Shown here piece by piece: positions 43,309 through 52,991 of a DNA stretch of 64,000 bases. The position numbers and the translations under genes are program-made. Numbering within the stretch: the stretch's first letter is position 1; every line of letters begins with the position of its first letter. The notes below the pieces were generated by a model that was given only the letters and a program-made list of their open reading frames with translations, was not told where the DNA came from and ran no database searches. Source of the DNA: Hyphomicrobium_A sp963726795 (GTDB lineage Bacteria; Pseudomonadota; Alphaproteobacteria; Rhizobiales; Hyphomicrobiaceae); the NCBI GenBank assembly GCA_963726795.1, contig CAVSDD010000004.1:248001-312000 (forward strand), read 5' to 3'.

Positions 43309-44877
43309 TCAGGCATTTGAGGGCATTGCGCCCGCAGCAGCCATGCGCTTGTCACGCCGGCGCTGCACCGAGGACGGGATGCGCATCGACTCGCGGTACT
43401 TCGCGACCGTGCGGCGCGCGATGTCGATACCATCGCACTTGAGCTTCTCGACGATCTTATCGTCGGACAGAACCGATGCAGGCGCCTCGCCGTCGATCAT
43501 CTGCTTGATGCGATGGCGGACGGCCTCCGACGAGTGGGATTCTCCCTCCTCAGCCGAAGCGATCGCCGAGGTGAAGAAGTACTTGAGCTCGAAGATGCCG
43601 CGTGGCGTCGCCACGTACTTGTTGGATGTGACGCGCGAGACGGTCGACTCGTGCATCGTAATTGCGTCCGCGACCGTCTTCAGATTGAGCGGCCGCAGGT
43701 ACTGCACGCCGTGGGTGAAGAAGCCGTCCTGCTGGCGCACGATTTCTTCCGACACCCGCAGGATCGTGCGTGCCCTCTGATCGAGGCTCTTCACCAGCCA
43801 GTTGGCGGTCTGCAGGCATTCGAGCAGGTAGGTACGGTCCGAGGGTGTCTTGGAGACGTGCGCAAGATAGGTGCGGTTGACGAGCACCTTGGGAAGCGTG
43901 TCGGCGTTGAGCTCCACGACCCAGCTGCCGTCGGGGGCAGGGCGCACGAGAACGTCTGGCACCACCGGCTGCATCTGTACGGAGCCGTATTTGAGCCCCG
44001 GCTTCGGGTTCAGGCGCTTGATTTCGGCAACGATCTCCATGATCTCGTCGATATCGATTCCGACCGCCTTCTTGAGGGCCGGAAAATTGTGGCTCGCGAG
44101 CAGATGCAAATTGTCGAGGAACGCGCCGATCACGGGGTCGTAGCGGTTTTGCTCCTTGAGCTGCAGCGCGAGGCATTCCGCCAGCGAGCGCGCAAAGACG
44201 CCCGGCGGATCGAGCGTTTGTAAGCTGGCCAGCACGCCTTCGAACATCTCATGCGGGGCGCCGAGCTTCTCGGCTACCGCGCCCAGGTCTGCGGGCAAGT
44301 ACCCGGCTTCGTCGACGAGGTCGACGAGATAGTGCCCGATGATGCGTTGCGCGGGATCCTTGAGAACGAGCGGCAGCTGCTCGCTGAGATGTTGACGCAG
44401 CGAGACGTCATTGGCGACGAAGGCTTCGAGGTTGATGTCATCGTCGGAACTTGAATTGCGCTGATGCAGCGAGGCCCATCCGGATGCACTTTGATCGCCG
44501 CCGCTAAGGTCGGCGGGCGAAGCATCGGGGTAAACGTTGGCAACGTCGGTGTCATAGGTGCCGGCCGGGTCCGCGGTCGACTTGTCGAGATCGAGCCAGG
44601 CATCATCAGGCGCCTGGTCCGGAGCGAGGTCCGCCCCTGCGTCAGGCGAGAGGACGCTTTCCTCGCTCTTTGCATATTCGGCAGGCTCAACCTCTGACCG
44701 CGGACCGCTCTCGACGGTCTCGTCGGGCTCGAGCAACGGGTTGCGCTCGAGTTCGGTCTCCACGTATTGCATGAGTTCGATGTTGGACAGCTGGAGAAGG
44801 CGGATCGCCTGCTGCAGTTGGGGTGTCATCACCAACTGCTGGCCCTGTCTCAGCTCCAGCTTTGTCGAAAGCGCCAT
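43309..44877 (-). CDS. rpoN: RNA polymerase sigma-54 factor
   Basis: The 522-residue protein has the glutamine- and leucine-rich region I (LRQGQQLVMTPQLQQAIRLL), an acidic region II of about 120 residues, the core-binding domain and the RpoN box (ARRTVAKYRESMRIPSS) near the C-terminus. Sigma-54 transcribes nitrogen, C4 and other genes with enhancer-binding activators. It lies 46 bases downstream of lptB, in the conserved lptB-rpoN order. Confidence 0.96.
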   Translation of the reverse strand: MALSTKLELRQGQQLVMTPQLQQAIRLLQLSNIELMQYVETELERNPLLEPDETVESGPRSEVEPAEYAKSEESVLSPDAGADLAPDQAPDDAWLDLDKSTADPAGTYDTDVANVYPDASPADLSGGDQSASGWASLHQRNSSSDDDINLEAFVANDVSLRQHLSEQLPLVLKDPAQRIIGHYLVDLVDEAGYLPADLGAVAEKLGAPHEMFEGVLASLQTLDPPGVFARSLAECLALQLKEQNRYDPVIGAFLDNLHLLASHNFPALKKAVGIDIDEIMEIVAEIKRLNPKPGLKYGSVQMQPVVPDVLVRPAPDGSWVVELNADTLPKVLVNRTYLAHVSKTPSDRTYLLECLQTANWLVKSLDQRARTILRVSEEIVRQQDGFFTHGVQYLRPLNLKTVADAITMHESTVSRVTSNKYVATPRGIFELKYFFTSAIASAEEGESHSSEAVRHRIKQMIDGEAPASVLSDDKIVEKLKCDGIDIARRTVAKYRESMRIPSSVQRRRDKRMAAAGAMPSNA

Positions 44878-44923
44878 GCGCCCTACTCAGAAATTCCGCT
44901 GCGTCCCGTCCCGCCCGGTCTAG

Positions 44924-45763
44924 TCAGCGTGCGTTAACGAACATGTCACCGAGATAAACACGGCGCACATCGTCGTTCGCTATGATTTCCTCCGGCTTAC
45001 CTTGTGTCAGAACCTGGCCGTCGTAGATGATGTAGGCCCGGTCGATCAGGCTCAGGGTTTCGCGGACGTTGTGGTCGGTGATGAGTACCCCGATGCCGCG
45101 CTCGGTCAAGTGACGGACGAGCTCCTGGATGTCGCCGACGGCGATCGGGTCGATGCCGGCGAACGGCTCGTCGAGCAGCATGAACGAGGGGCGCGATGCG
45201 AGCGCGCGCGCGATCTCGCAGCGGCGGCGCTCGCCGCCCGAAAGCGCGATCGAGGCCGATTTGCGCAGGCGTGTGATGCCGAATTCCTCGAGCAGGCTGT
45301 CGAGCTGCTCCTTGCGCTTCTTGGCCACGGGCTCGACCAGCTCGAGCACCGCCATGATGTTCTGCTCGACCGTCAATCCCCGGAAAATCGATGCTTCCTG
45401 CGGCAAATAGCCGATGCCGAGGCGAGCCCGGCGATACATCGGCAGCCGCGTCACGTCGCGCCCGTCGATGGTGATCGATCCCTCGTCGGCCGGCACGAGT
45501 CCGGTGATCATGTAGAAGACGGTCGTCTTGCCGGCGCCGTTGGGGCCGAGCAGGCCGACCGATTCACCGCGCCCCACCGCGAGGCTCACGCCCCGCACGA
45601 CGAGGCGCTTGCGGTAGCTCTTCTTCACGTGGTGGACGGTGAGCCAACCCTCGGCTCCGAGCTGCTGACCGGCGGCCGGCTGCGTTGCTCCGTTCGTGCG
45701 CGGCCGTGCCGGTTGTGCCTGGCGCTTACTCCCTCGCGCAGATCCGAAGCTGAGTATCTTCAC
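44924..45763 (-). CDS. lptB: LPS export ABC transporter ATPase LptB
   Basis: This cytoplasmic ATPase powers LPS extraction by LptFG. The 279-residue protein has Walker A GPNGAGKTT, Q-loop YLPQEASIFR, signature LSGGERRR, Walker B FMLLDEPF and H-loop ITDHNV. It carries an N-terminal extension of about 35 basic and Ala/Pro-rich residues before the usual family start near WLTVHHVKKSY. It follows the lptC-lptA fusion by 111 bases. Confidence 0.95.
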   Translation of the reverse strand: MKILSFGSARGSKRQAQPARPRTNGATQPAAGQQLGAEGWLTVHHVKKSYRKRLVVRGVSLAVGRGESVGLLGPNGAGKTTVFYMITGLVPADEGSITIDGRDVTRLPMYRRARLGIGYLPQEASIFRGLTVEQNIMAVLELVEPVAKKRKEQLDSLLEEFGITRLRKSASIALSGGERRRCEIARALASRPSFMLLDEPFAGIDPIAVGDIQELVRHLTERGIGVLITDHNVRETLSLIDRAYIIYDGQVLTQGKPEEIIANDDVRRVYLGDMFVNAR

Positions 45764-45874
45764 GGTTAACGCATCCTAGGTCTCGGCGCGGAGGCCGTGA
45801 TTGATCGGCATGGTGCGCCGTTCAAGGTCTCTGTCAATCGGCGTTGAAGATTAAGGTACGTCCCGGTGTTGGTC

Positions 45875-47993
45875 TCAGGGGGCAGGGCTCGGCGACTGCC
45901 ACCCTTCAATGGCCGATGCCGACGGCGATTGTGTGGTTCCCGGCGACGACGGAGTTGCAGCTTGGCCGTCCGTCGGGGGCGCGACCGCGTCCTTGCCCTC
46001 TTTGGCCTCCTTGCCGTCCTTGCCCTCTTTGCGGCGGGGATAAAATATCGCGCTCGGGCGCGCGTTGATCGTGGGTTTCTGCACGACAAATCCGGTGCTC
46101 GTGGCGCTCGTCTCTGGCGCCGCGGTGGCGCTCCAGGCGGGCGCAGAATCGTTCTGGATCACGCTTTCGCCGGTGGCCATGTCGATCAGCAGCCGGTTGC
46201 CGCGCACGATGTTCTTCTCTTGCGTCAGGACCACATCGCCACCGACGGTGACTTTGTTGGACTTGACGTCGTAGTTGGCCCAGTCGCCGGTGGCGTTGTG
46301 TCCGTCCTTGGACGTGACGATGACTTTGCCGCGCGCCTCGATGCGCGTCGAGCTGCGCACCCTGCTGCTGTGCAGGCACCGCGTCCTTCTGTTCGGCGAG
46401 GCCGGCCTGGCCCGTGTACAGCGCATGCATCTCGATGGTGCGGATCTGGAACTCGCCCTGCTTGGCGTGCACGTCGCCCTTGTACACTGCCTCCTTGGCG
46501 TGGTCGTCGACATCGAGACGGTCGGCCTCGATATCGATGGGAGCGGCGGGGTCGGTTTTGAACACCGCCGCGGTGGCACCGGAGGCAAACGCTGTCTGCC
46601 ACTGCTTGGACGCTTTCGGAGACGCCTTGGCGTCGGTCCGGTAGAAGCGCGACGTGATGCGTCCGGGATCGCCGTTGGTGTCGCCCGGCGAGGTCAAGTG
46701 CGTCAACGCCTTGGCGCGTTCCACGAACAGCCGCTCGCCTCCCAGCTGGTTGCGGCCCTGGATCGCGACGACACTTCCAACGAGGAGCACGGTGTCGGCC
46801 TTCTGGTCGATCGTCGCAATGGCCCCCGTGACCTTACGGTCGGCCTGCGAGGTCATCACGACATCGCCGGTAATCACCGCAACCTCGGTCAGCGCGTCGA
46901 AGTCCAGTGACTTGCCGGTGACGCGATCGTGCGGGGGACGCGTCATCACGACAGGCGTGCTCGATACGATACGGCGGATTTTGCTGTTGGCGCCGAGCGC
47001 GGCGGTGGTGCCCGCGTTCTGTCCCTCGTAAGTGACAGTGAGGCCCGCTGTCTCGAGTGCAGCGCCGGCCTGCACCGCGCGCACGTTCCCCGAGAAGATC
47101 GCGACCTTCGTGTTGTCGTTGATGTCGAGCCGGTTCGACGTGATGTCGATCGGCCCGTTCGAGACGCTGAGCATCGGTGCGGCGCCGGCCGTCGGAGGCG
47201 CAGCAGCTGGAACCGACTGCGCAGTGGGCGTGCCCCCGCCTGGAGGCGGGGCCGGCGTCGATCCTGGCACCGCCCCGGCTGCTGCCGGTGCAGTCCCCGG
47301 CGTCGCAGGCGATTTCTTGTCGTCGGCGGGTATCAGATGGGTCTGGACCGCATTGAGGAATGTCACCTCGCGGGTCTTGTTATGAAGGGTCATCTCCTTG
47401 GACCGCACTGTCCCGGTCGGCATCTGCACTGTTACCGGCTCTTTCGTAGTGATGATGTTCTGCTTGTTGATCACCGTGGCGCGGCTCATCACGGCGTGCA
47501 TGCCGTTTTCGGATACGACGTCGATGCCGTCGTAGAGCTCAAGTTGCTCGGTCTTGCTGTTGTAAAGCCCGTGCACCGCCTTGAGGTCGGTCTTCACCTT
47601 GTTGGCGTCGGTCAGCACGCCGGTGATACCGTTGAGCGTGATGAGAGAAGTATCCGTGAGGCTTTGCACGGCCGTCTTGGCGTTCACCACATAGGATCCG
47701 CCGTCGGCGTTGAACCCCTGGTAGTGGGGGTTCGCCATCTCGAGGTTTTCGGGGATGATGTTGGGCAGTGCGATCTGCGGCAGACCGCTCACCCAACCGC
47801 TCGTCTTGAGGATGATGCCGGCGTAGATGACCACGAGCCCTACTGCGGCCACCGGCAATGCCCGGCGCAAGAACCGGACGACGCGCGTGTGGCGGCGCGC
47901 GCTGGCGAAGCGCTTTGCATTGTCGCTGGGCGTCGTCGTCACGAACGCCGCCGACCACGCCTGCTCGCGCTCGAAATTGCTCGTTGTCGCCAT
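45875..47993 (-). CDS. LptC-LptA fusion, LPS export periplasmic bridge protein (apparent frameshift)
   Basis: One reading frame begins with LptC features: a cytoplasmic N-terminus, a membrane helix (ALPVAAVGLVVIYAGIIL, residues about 45-62) and a beta-jellyroll (NPHYQGFNADGGSYVVNAK). A Pro/Ala/Gly-rich linker of about 45 residues follows. Then come OstA/LptA-type repeats, GPIDITSNRLDINDNTKVAI and later APIDIEADRLDVDDHAKEAV. Near 46350-46370 the frame shifts, and the last LptA part (IEARGKVIVTSKDGHNATGD) continues to a stop at 45875. Without that indel the protein would have about 705 residues. LptC and LptA are normally separate proteins; their fusion here is visible in the sequence, with the linker fully open. 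Confidence 0.83.
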
Positions 47994-48131
47994 GCGCTCG
48001 TCGAGAAAGCCGGAATTTGCGCCAGGAGTGCGCCAGAATCGCAAAAAAACGGCCAATTGGGGTTATATTGGGACTGAGCCCAACGCAAATCCCGCATTGG
48101 GCGCGCCGGCAGATATTACTCTGCAACGAGG

Positions 48132-48752
48132 CTAATGGGCGAAAATGTCGTCCTCGCCGAAGCCCGCCAGGTCGAGCCTTGCCCGCACGGGGAGAAAGCC
48201 GAATGCGGCGTTGGCGAATTCGCGGCGGTTTTCGCGCGCGAGCATGGCATCGAGCCGCTCCTTCAACGCGTGCAGATGCAGCACATCGGAGGCTGCATAG
48301 GCCTGCTGCTGCTGGGAGAGTTCCTTGGAGGCCCAGTCCGAGCTTTGCTGCTGTTTTGAAAGCTCGATGCCCAACAGCTCTCCCACGAGGTCCTTTAGAC
48401 CATGGCGGTCGGTGTAGGTGCGCACCAGCTTGGAGGCGATCTTGGTACAATAAATGGGCGCGGCCATCACGCCGAGGTTCTTTTCGAGGACCGCGATATC
48501 GAACCGGGCAAAGTGAAAGATCTTGGTGATCGCGGGATCGGCAAGGACCGCCTTCAACCGAGGGGCGCTGTAATCGCTGCCGTCGAACTGCACGAGGTGG
48601 GCGGTGCCGTCGCCGGCCGAAAGCTGCACGAGGCACAGCCGGTCGCGCGCGATATTGAGCCCGAGGGTTTCGGTATCGACGGCGACGCTATGTTTGAAAT
48701 CGACGCCGGCCGGCAGATCGCCCTGGTGCAGATGAATGGAAGGCTTTGCCAT
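48132..48752 (-). CDS. rnd: Ribonuclease D-type 3'-5' exonuclease
   Basis: The 206-residue protein is a DEDDy exonuclease domain: Exo I AVDTETLGL, Exo II HFARFDIAVL (with the family N/D residues) and Exo III YAASDVLHLHAL. It lacks the HRDC domains of full-length RNase D, as is usual for the short alphaproteobacterial form. It trims RNA 3' ends in the cytoplasm. ATG 48752 is chosen over an in-frame codon at 48842, whose 30 extra residues have no family match. Confidence 0.92.
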   Translation of the reverse strand: MAKPSIHLHQGDLPAGVDFKHSVAVDTETLGLNIARDRLCLVQLSAGDGTAHLVQFDGSDYSAPRLKAVLADPAITKIFHFARFDIAVLEKNLGVMAAPIYCTKIASKLVRTYTDRHGLKDLVGELLGIELSKQQQSSDWASKELSQQQQAYAASDVLHLHALKERLDAMLARENRREFANAAFGFLPVRARLDLAGFGEDDIFAH

Positions 48753-49020
48753 CGTGTGTGTGCCGGGCCGCTGTGCAAAAAGGTTTAAGTAGCCGCTTTC
48801 GGTCCGATCTCGATACACCGCAAATATTGAGGATCGGTGCACCTACGGCGCAAGGTTTAAGGTGGTGGCAAGCTGCCAGCAACCGCAAAGACTAGCTGGG
48901 GATAAGCCCCGGATCTGATCGCGCGTGCTTGGCTGGACGGTATTTCAGGCGTTAGCGGTAGGCCGTTTGAGGCCGGACCACATCAAGCTTGAACGCGCAG
49001 GGCGCTGCGGCGAGGCTGTC

Positions 49021-49836
49021 ATGACCATGACCAATCATATCGAAGACCACATCGGCGAAGCCGATAGAGGCGCCGAGCCGTTTCTCGCGCAACTGCGCCG
49101 TGCCGAGATGGCTCAGGTGTTGGTCGCTTTGCGCAGGAATGGGTTCACGGAAGGCCGAACCGTGCTCGAGATAGGCGGTGGGACGGGCTGGCAGGCGCTC
49201 GATCTGCAGAATGCCGGCTACCAGGTGCGCTCCCTCGACGTGGAGGCAAAGCCCGGCGTCTTTCCGGTTGAGGTCTACGATGGCCGGCGGTTGCCGTGCG
49301 CGGACCGCTCTTGCGATGTCGTATTCTCCTCCAACGTGCTGGAGCACGTCCCCCACATCGACGCCTTCCAGGCTGAGCTGCACCGCGTGTTGAAGCCGGG
49401 CGGTATCGCCATCCACCTGATGCCGACGCCGACGTGGCGGCTGGCGACGCTGCTCGCGCACTACCCCTGGCTCGTTCGCGCGGCATTTTCCGTCATCGCC
49501 GGCACCAAGGACAACGACTCCGCGCACGTCGAGCATGCGGCCGCGACGCACGGGCCTCTGTTTCTGCTGTGGAGGATTGTCCTGTCGCCGCGCCATGGCG
49601 AGACCGGCAACGCGCTGACTGAGATGTGGCACTTCTCGGCGCGTCGCTGGACGGCGCTGTTCGGGCGACATGGATGGCGGATTACAGATCACCGCTCCAA
49701 TGGACTGTTTTACACCGGCTACAATCTGCTCGGTGCGCGGCTCAGCATGCGCTCGCGCGGCTGGCTCGCGCGCGTACTCGGCGGCTCGTGCCGCCTCTAT
49801 GTGCTGAAAGCGGGCCCATACTCCGCTGCACCTTAA
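49021..49836 (+). CDS. Class I SAM-dependent methyltransferase
   Basis: The 271-residue protein has the SAM-binding motif VLEIGGGTGWQALDL, motif II-like SLDVEAKPG, SCDVVFSSNVLEHVPHIDAF and HRVLKPGGIAIHLMPTP, typical of methyltransferase type 11. The C-terminal 100 residues carry aromatic and basic residues and a possible membrane-associated helix (LLAHYPWLVRAAFSVIAG). ATG 49021 is used; a second ATG lies two codons on. It is divergent from rnd. Substrate unknown, perhaps a lipid or polysaccharide given the membrane-like segment. Confidence 0.85.
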   Translation: MTMTNHIEDHIGEADRGAEPFLAQLRRAEMAQVLVALRRNGFTEGRTVLEIGGGTGWQALDLQNAGYQVRSLDVEAKPGVFPVEVYDGRRLPCADRSCDVVFSSNVLEHVPHIDAFQAELHRVLKPGGIAIHLMPTPTWRLATLLAHYPWLVRAAFSVIAGTKDNDSAHVEHAAATHGPLFLLWRIVLSPRHGETGNALTEMWHFSARRWTALFGRHGWRITDHRSNGLFYTGYNLLGARLSMRSRGWLARVLGGSCRLYVLKAGPYSAAP

Positions 49837-49937
49837 CAAGCTCAAAACGAAGCTCTGGTGACCACATCGCGCGGATGCCATTATGGGCCCGACACCCGCG
49901 GCGAACGCTGCGGTAGCGTAGAGGAGTGTGAGTAGTA

Positions 49938-50948
49938 ATGGCCGTTTCCAGAGCTGATGCTGTCCTGAAATCTGTCGCTTGTCTCTTTTCCGCTTTGCTC
50001 CTCTCGCTCGCGCTGTTCGTGCCGGCTCTCGCCGATGACATCGAGGGCAGCAAAGACCACCCGCTCGTCGGCCGGTACAAAGACTCCAAGATCGTCTTCT
50101 ACAAAGCGGGGGATTTCGACGAAGCCGTTGTGCTGCAGGCTCCGCACGACTACGGCACGCTGCTGGAAAAGAACGCAACCAAAGACCGATCGGGCCCCGA
50201 GTGGCTGAAGCTCGAGGGGAAGGTGGCTCAGATCCGGTACGAGCTGCCCGAAGGACGCTCGGCGCTCGAGGTGATCCGCAACTTCGAGACAGCGCTCAAA
50301 ACCAAGGGCTTCACCGTGCTGTTTGCATGCGCGGACAGCGAATGCCTCACCGGCAGTATGAAGGATCTCTACCTGCTCGGTGAGCAGCTCGATCCTGAGA
50401 ACAACATCTCCACCGCCTACTCGGGCCACGCCCGCTATTTGCTGGCCAAGCTCGACCGCCCGGAGGGCGCCGTCTACGCGAGCATCCTCGTCGGCGAGGA
50501 GCAGGGAAACGGCGTCGCCTTCGTCAAGGTGGTCGAGGTCAAACCGATGGAGGGCGACAAGATCGAGTTCCTGAAGTCGGCCGAGATGCAATCGAGCATC
50601 GAGAAAAGCGGCAGCGTCAATCTCTACGGAATCCAATTCGACTTCGACAAGGATACTCTGCGCCCCAATTCCAAGCCCACGCTTGATGAGATCGCAAAGC
50701 TGCTCAACGGCAAAGCGGCTCTCAAGTTGAAAATCGTGGGCCATACGGACGACAAGGGCAAAGCCGATTATAATCAGAGCCTTTCGGAGCGCCGTGCGGC
50801 GAGCGTGGTGGCATCCCTCGTCAAGGACTACGGGATCGACGGTGCTCGGTTGTCGTCGGAGGGGGCGGGTATGACCAAGCCGCTCGTCCCGAACGACACG
50901 GATGAAAATCGGGCAAAGAACCGTCGCGTCGAACTCGTCGCGCAGTAA
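49938..50948 (+). CDS. OmpA-family outer-membrane/periplasmic protein
   Basis: The 336-residue protein has a signal peptide (FSALLLSLALFVPALAD), a middle domain of about 190 residues with two cysteines (LFACADSECLTG), and a C-terminal OmpA domain (GIQFDFDKDTLRPNSKPTLD, VGHTDDKGKADYNQSLSERR, NRRVELV) that binds peptidoglycan. There is no N-terminal transmembrane barrel, so it is the DUF4892-like or 'OmpA-type wall-binding' layout. A terminator hairpin follows 15 bases after the stop. Confidence 0.87.
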   Translation: MAVSRADAVLKSVACLFSALLLSLALFVPALADDIEGSKDHPLVGRYKDSKIVFYKAGDFDEAVVLQAPHDYGTLLEKNATKDRSGPEWLKLEGKVAQIRYELPEGRSALEVIRNFETALKTKGFTVLFACADSECLTGSMKDLYLLGEQLDPENNISTAYSGHARYLLAKLDRPEGAVYASILVGEEQGNGVAFVKVVEVKPMEGDKIEFLKSAEMQSSIEKSGSVNLYGIQFDFDKDTLRPNSKPTLDEIAKLLNGKAALKLKIVGHTDDKGKADYNQSLSERRAASVVASLVKDYGIDGARLSSEGAGMTKPLVPNDTDENRAKNRRVELVAQ

Positions 50949-50963
50949 CGCGGCGCAGACATT

Positions 50964-50998
50964 GGCGGCGCCCGGCCTTGTTTCCGGCGCCGCCCTTT
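50964..50998 (+). terminator. Intrinsic terminator after the OmpA-family gene
   Basis: GGCGGCGCC at 50964-50972 pairs with GGCGCCGCC at 50986-50994, with two further GC pairs inside and a short T-run (CTTT) after the stem. The position, just after the stop at 50948, supports termination of the OmpA-family gene. The T-run is short. Confidence 0.55.
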
Positions 50999-51002
50999 AC
51001 GG

Positions 51003-51440
51003 CTACGACTTCGCCAGCGCTTCGGCCTTGGCGAGCTCGATGGTGCCCATGGCCGCTTTCAGCTCATCCATGCTCACGTTCATTCCCTCGGCGGTCAGCA
51101 TGATGCGATCGCCGACAACGGTGGCATACGTTCCCCGATTTGGTGGGACCCACGTAGTTCTCGAGCGTAAGCCGGCCATCGATTTGGTCCATGCGCGAAT
51201 AGGATTCGCCCTGCTCCTGCGCGGCGTGTGTCCCAAAGGCGCTCGTCAAACCCGCAAGTGCCCCCCAAAGGCCCAGGTCTGAGACGCCAAGCGTTATGGT
51301 CGCGTCGCCCTTTGCGAATGCCACTTTGGCCTGAGTGTAGCCGAGCCAGCCGCCGCCACCCGCGGTCGTTGCCTGCCCGCGCTCAAATCCGCCCGGCAGA
51401 GATTGCGGGAGCAGCGCGCCGAGTGTTTCAGCTGAGAGCG
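51003..51440 (-). pseudogene. Remnant of a conserved secreted protein of unknown function
   Basis: The decoded product reads SLPGGFERGQATTAGGGGWL, then ITLGVSDLGLWGALAGLTSA, then SYSRMDQIDGRLTLENYVG in one frame. It continues in another frame as GTYATVVGDRIMLTAEG and VSMDELKAAMGTIELAKAEA to the stop at 51003. The frame changes near 51140, and upstream a TAG blocks the frame about 12 bases before the first conserved residues, with no signal peptide or start. It resembles the C-terminal two thirds of a family of exported hypothetical proteins. It looks truncated at the 5' end. Confidence 0.5.
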
Positions 51441-51905
51441 TAATGATCTTCTCCTATCGCTTGCGTGTAATTTGTCGGCCGCATCCAATGGTGATGACCC
51501 AGAGACTGAGCCAGGCGCCGCAGCGGTTAGGGCGGCACGTTGATGATTTCAGGTGGTCTTGGGCTGCCGAAGTGCGGCCGGCGGGAATGCCCACTACGCG
51601 TGGGGTGGTGGCCCAGGAGACAACCATATCGAGGGGGAGCGACGAGCTAATTATGCTTTTAGGGCGGGGGTTTGGCCGGCACCGCGCGGTTTTGTACCGG
51701 CGCAGACGCTGAATGGGATGAGGCACGATGCCACTCCTGCTTCACTTGAGCGAACCCCAGCGAGAGCTTCGACATTTGCCCCAGTGTTCGTTTGGAGCGG
51801 CGATCGCATCGTTGACAGGGAACGCGGTGTCCTTCAACGGGAGCGATCGTTTGCCGATGAGAATACAGCGAGAGCCGTGGCGTAACGGCGAGAAGTATCT
51901 CGGTT
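51441..51905. other. Intergenic region without a supported gene
   Basis: This 465-base stretch between two degenerate genes contains only short frames on both strands without ribosome sites or recognisable products. Its composition is slightly less GC-rich than the flanks. No repeats, integrase or transposase fragments are recognised. Confidence 0.4.
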
Positions 51906-52344
51906 TCAGCGGGACGAGAGCGAAGTGATGCCGCGACGGAGTAGCGCTTCATCGGACGCAGATCCCAGTGACTTGGCTAGCGCTGCGAGGAGGCTGATGA
52001 AGAAATCGTCGCCTCTCTTCACCCATGCATCGACCTGGGGTTCATTCGAGGGATTGTCGCCGAGGTCGTTTAAGTGGTCCGCGTATATCTTCCATCGTTT
52101 GGTGACTTCTTTTTCGGTCGGCTTCAACGGGCGCCATTTGGTTTTGCCGAATTCGAGGTCGATGCGATTGAGAGCTTGGACATGCTCAGGTGCGGGAGCG
52201 GATCTCGGGTCGCCATCAGCGCATAGAAAATCGACTTCTGAGCGTCTCGCCGCTACGACGCGCGCTCGATGCCAGCGCTGGACCGTACTGGGAGCGAGGA
52301 CTGACAAGGGTGGGAGCAATAATGAGCTTGTCGGAAATGGTCAT
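51906..52344 (-). pseudogene. Degenerate DUF6680-like small membrane-associated protein
   Basis: The start MTISDKLIIAPTLVSP is at 52344. The middle (DAQKSIFYALMATRD) and the end (APAPEHVQALNRIDLEFGKT, KEVTKRWKIYADHLNDLGD, then WVKRGDDFFISLLAALAKSL) each lie in a different frame. At least two frameshifts are therefore needed to read the gene through. The pattern matches small proteins that begin with an N-terminal membrane helix followed by a helical domain (DUF6680, by memory). As sequenced it is broken. Confidence 0.5.
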
Positions 52345-52740
52345 TAGGCCGCTGCGCTGATCGAACGGCGAGGCGATCGCGGTTCGCCGGCCGCAGCGGC
52401 AACGGACCGGGCGGCCAAGTAGCCCACAGGTCGGTCCAACACGAAAACCGGCCTCTGAAGCGGGTTCGCCGAGTAACGCGTCCTCAACGGCTGATCGACG
52501 TTGCGAGAGGAAAGCCTTGTCGTCCAGCCACGGCCCGGAGTTTCGCCGCCGCCCGGCCGTTCCTAGGGTCTCGCAACAGTTTACCGCTGTACAGAACAGC
52601 GTGCACGCGGTGGTGGTCATGAGGGGAGACCACGGTACAGCGAGAGAGCGAAAATCCTGTACCGTAGGTCTGTTCCGTAAGCGCGGAGCTGCTGCCAGCG
52701 CGCGGACAGGCCTGTGGATGGAATAACCAACGATTAGAGT
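52345..52740. other. Intergenic region without a supported gene
   Basis: About 400 bases between the broken DUF6680-like gene and the tRNA-Leu terminator. I see no gene on either strand. I searched by eye for a second copy of the tRNA 3' end as an attachment site and found none. Confidence 0.4.
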
Positions 52741-52758
52741 GGTTCCCAAACGGGAACC
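52741..52758 (-). terminator. Hairpin downstream of tRNA-Leu
   Basis: GGTTCCC and GGGAACC form a perfect 7-bp stem around a four-base loop, five bases past the CCA end of the tRNA on the minus strand. No strong T-run follows, so termination efficiency is uncertain. Confidence 0.45.
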
Positions 52759-52763
52759 GAACC

Positions 52764-52850
52764 TGGTGCCCAGGAGAGGACTCGAACCTCCACACTCTTG
52801 CGAGCGCCAGCACCTGAAGCTGGTGCGTCTACCAATTCCGCCACCTGGGC
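52764..52850 (-). tRNA. tRNA-Leu (anticodon CAG), CCA encoded
   Basis: On the minus strand the acceptor stem GCCCAGG pairs with CCTGGGC, followed by A and an encoded CCA. The D-arm has GGCGGAATTGGTAGACGC, the anticodon stem-loop is CCAGC-TTCAGGT-GCTGG with anticodon CAG, a class II variable arm (CGCTCGCAAGAGTG) follows, and the T-arm has GGTTCGAGTCC. The length is 87 bases. All class II tRNA-Leu features are present. Confidence 0.97.
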
Positions 52851-52991
52851 ACGGGGCGCGATCCGTCACGCGCCGATGAGTTAGAGAGCACTGTTCCCCT
52901 TGTCAATTGCGCACGCGCTTCCCACGCCCGGCGGCGCTCGTGTATGGCTTGGTCCTGGCAACTTCGACCGGCGCTAACAGGGGGCTAACGG

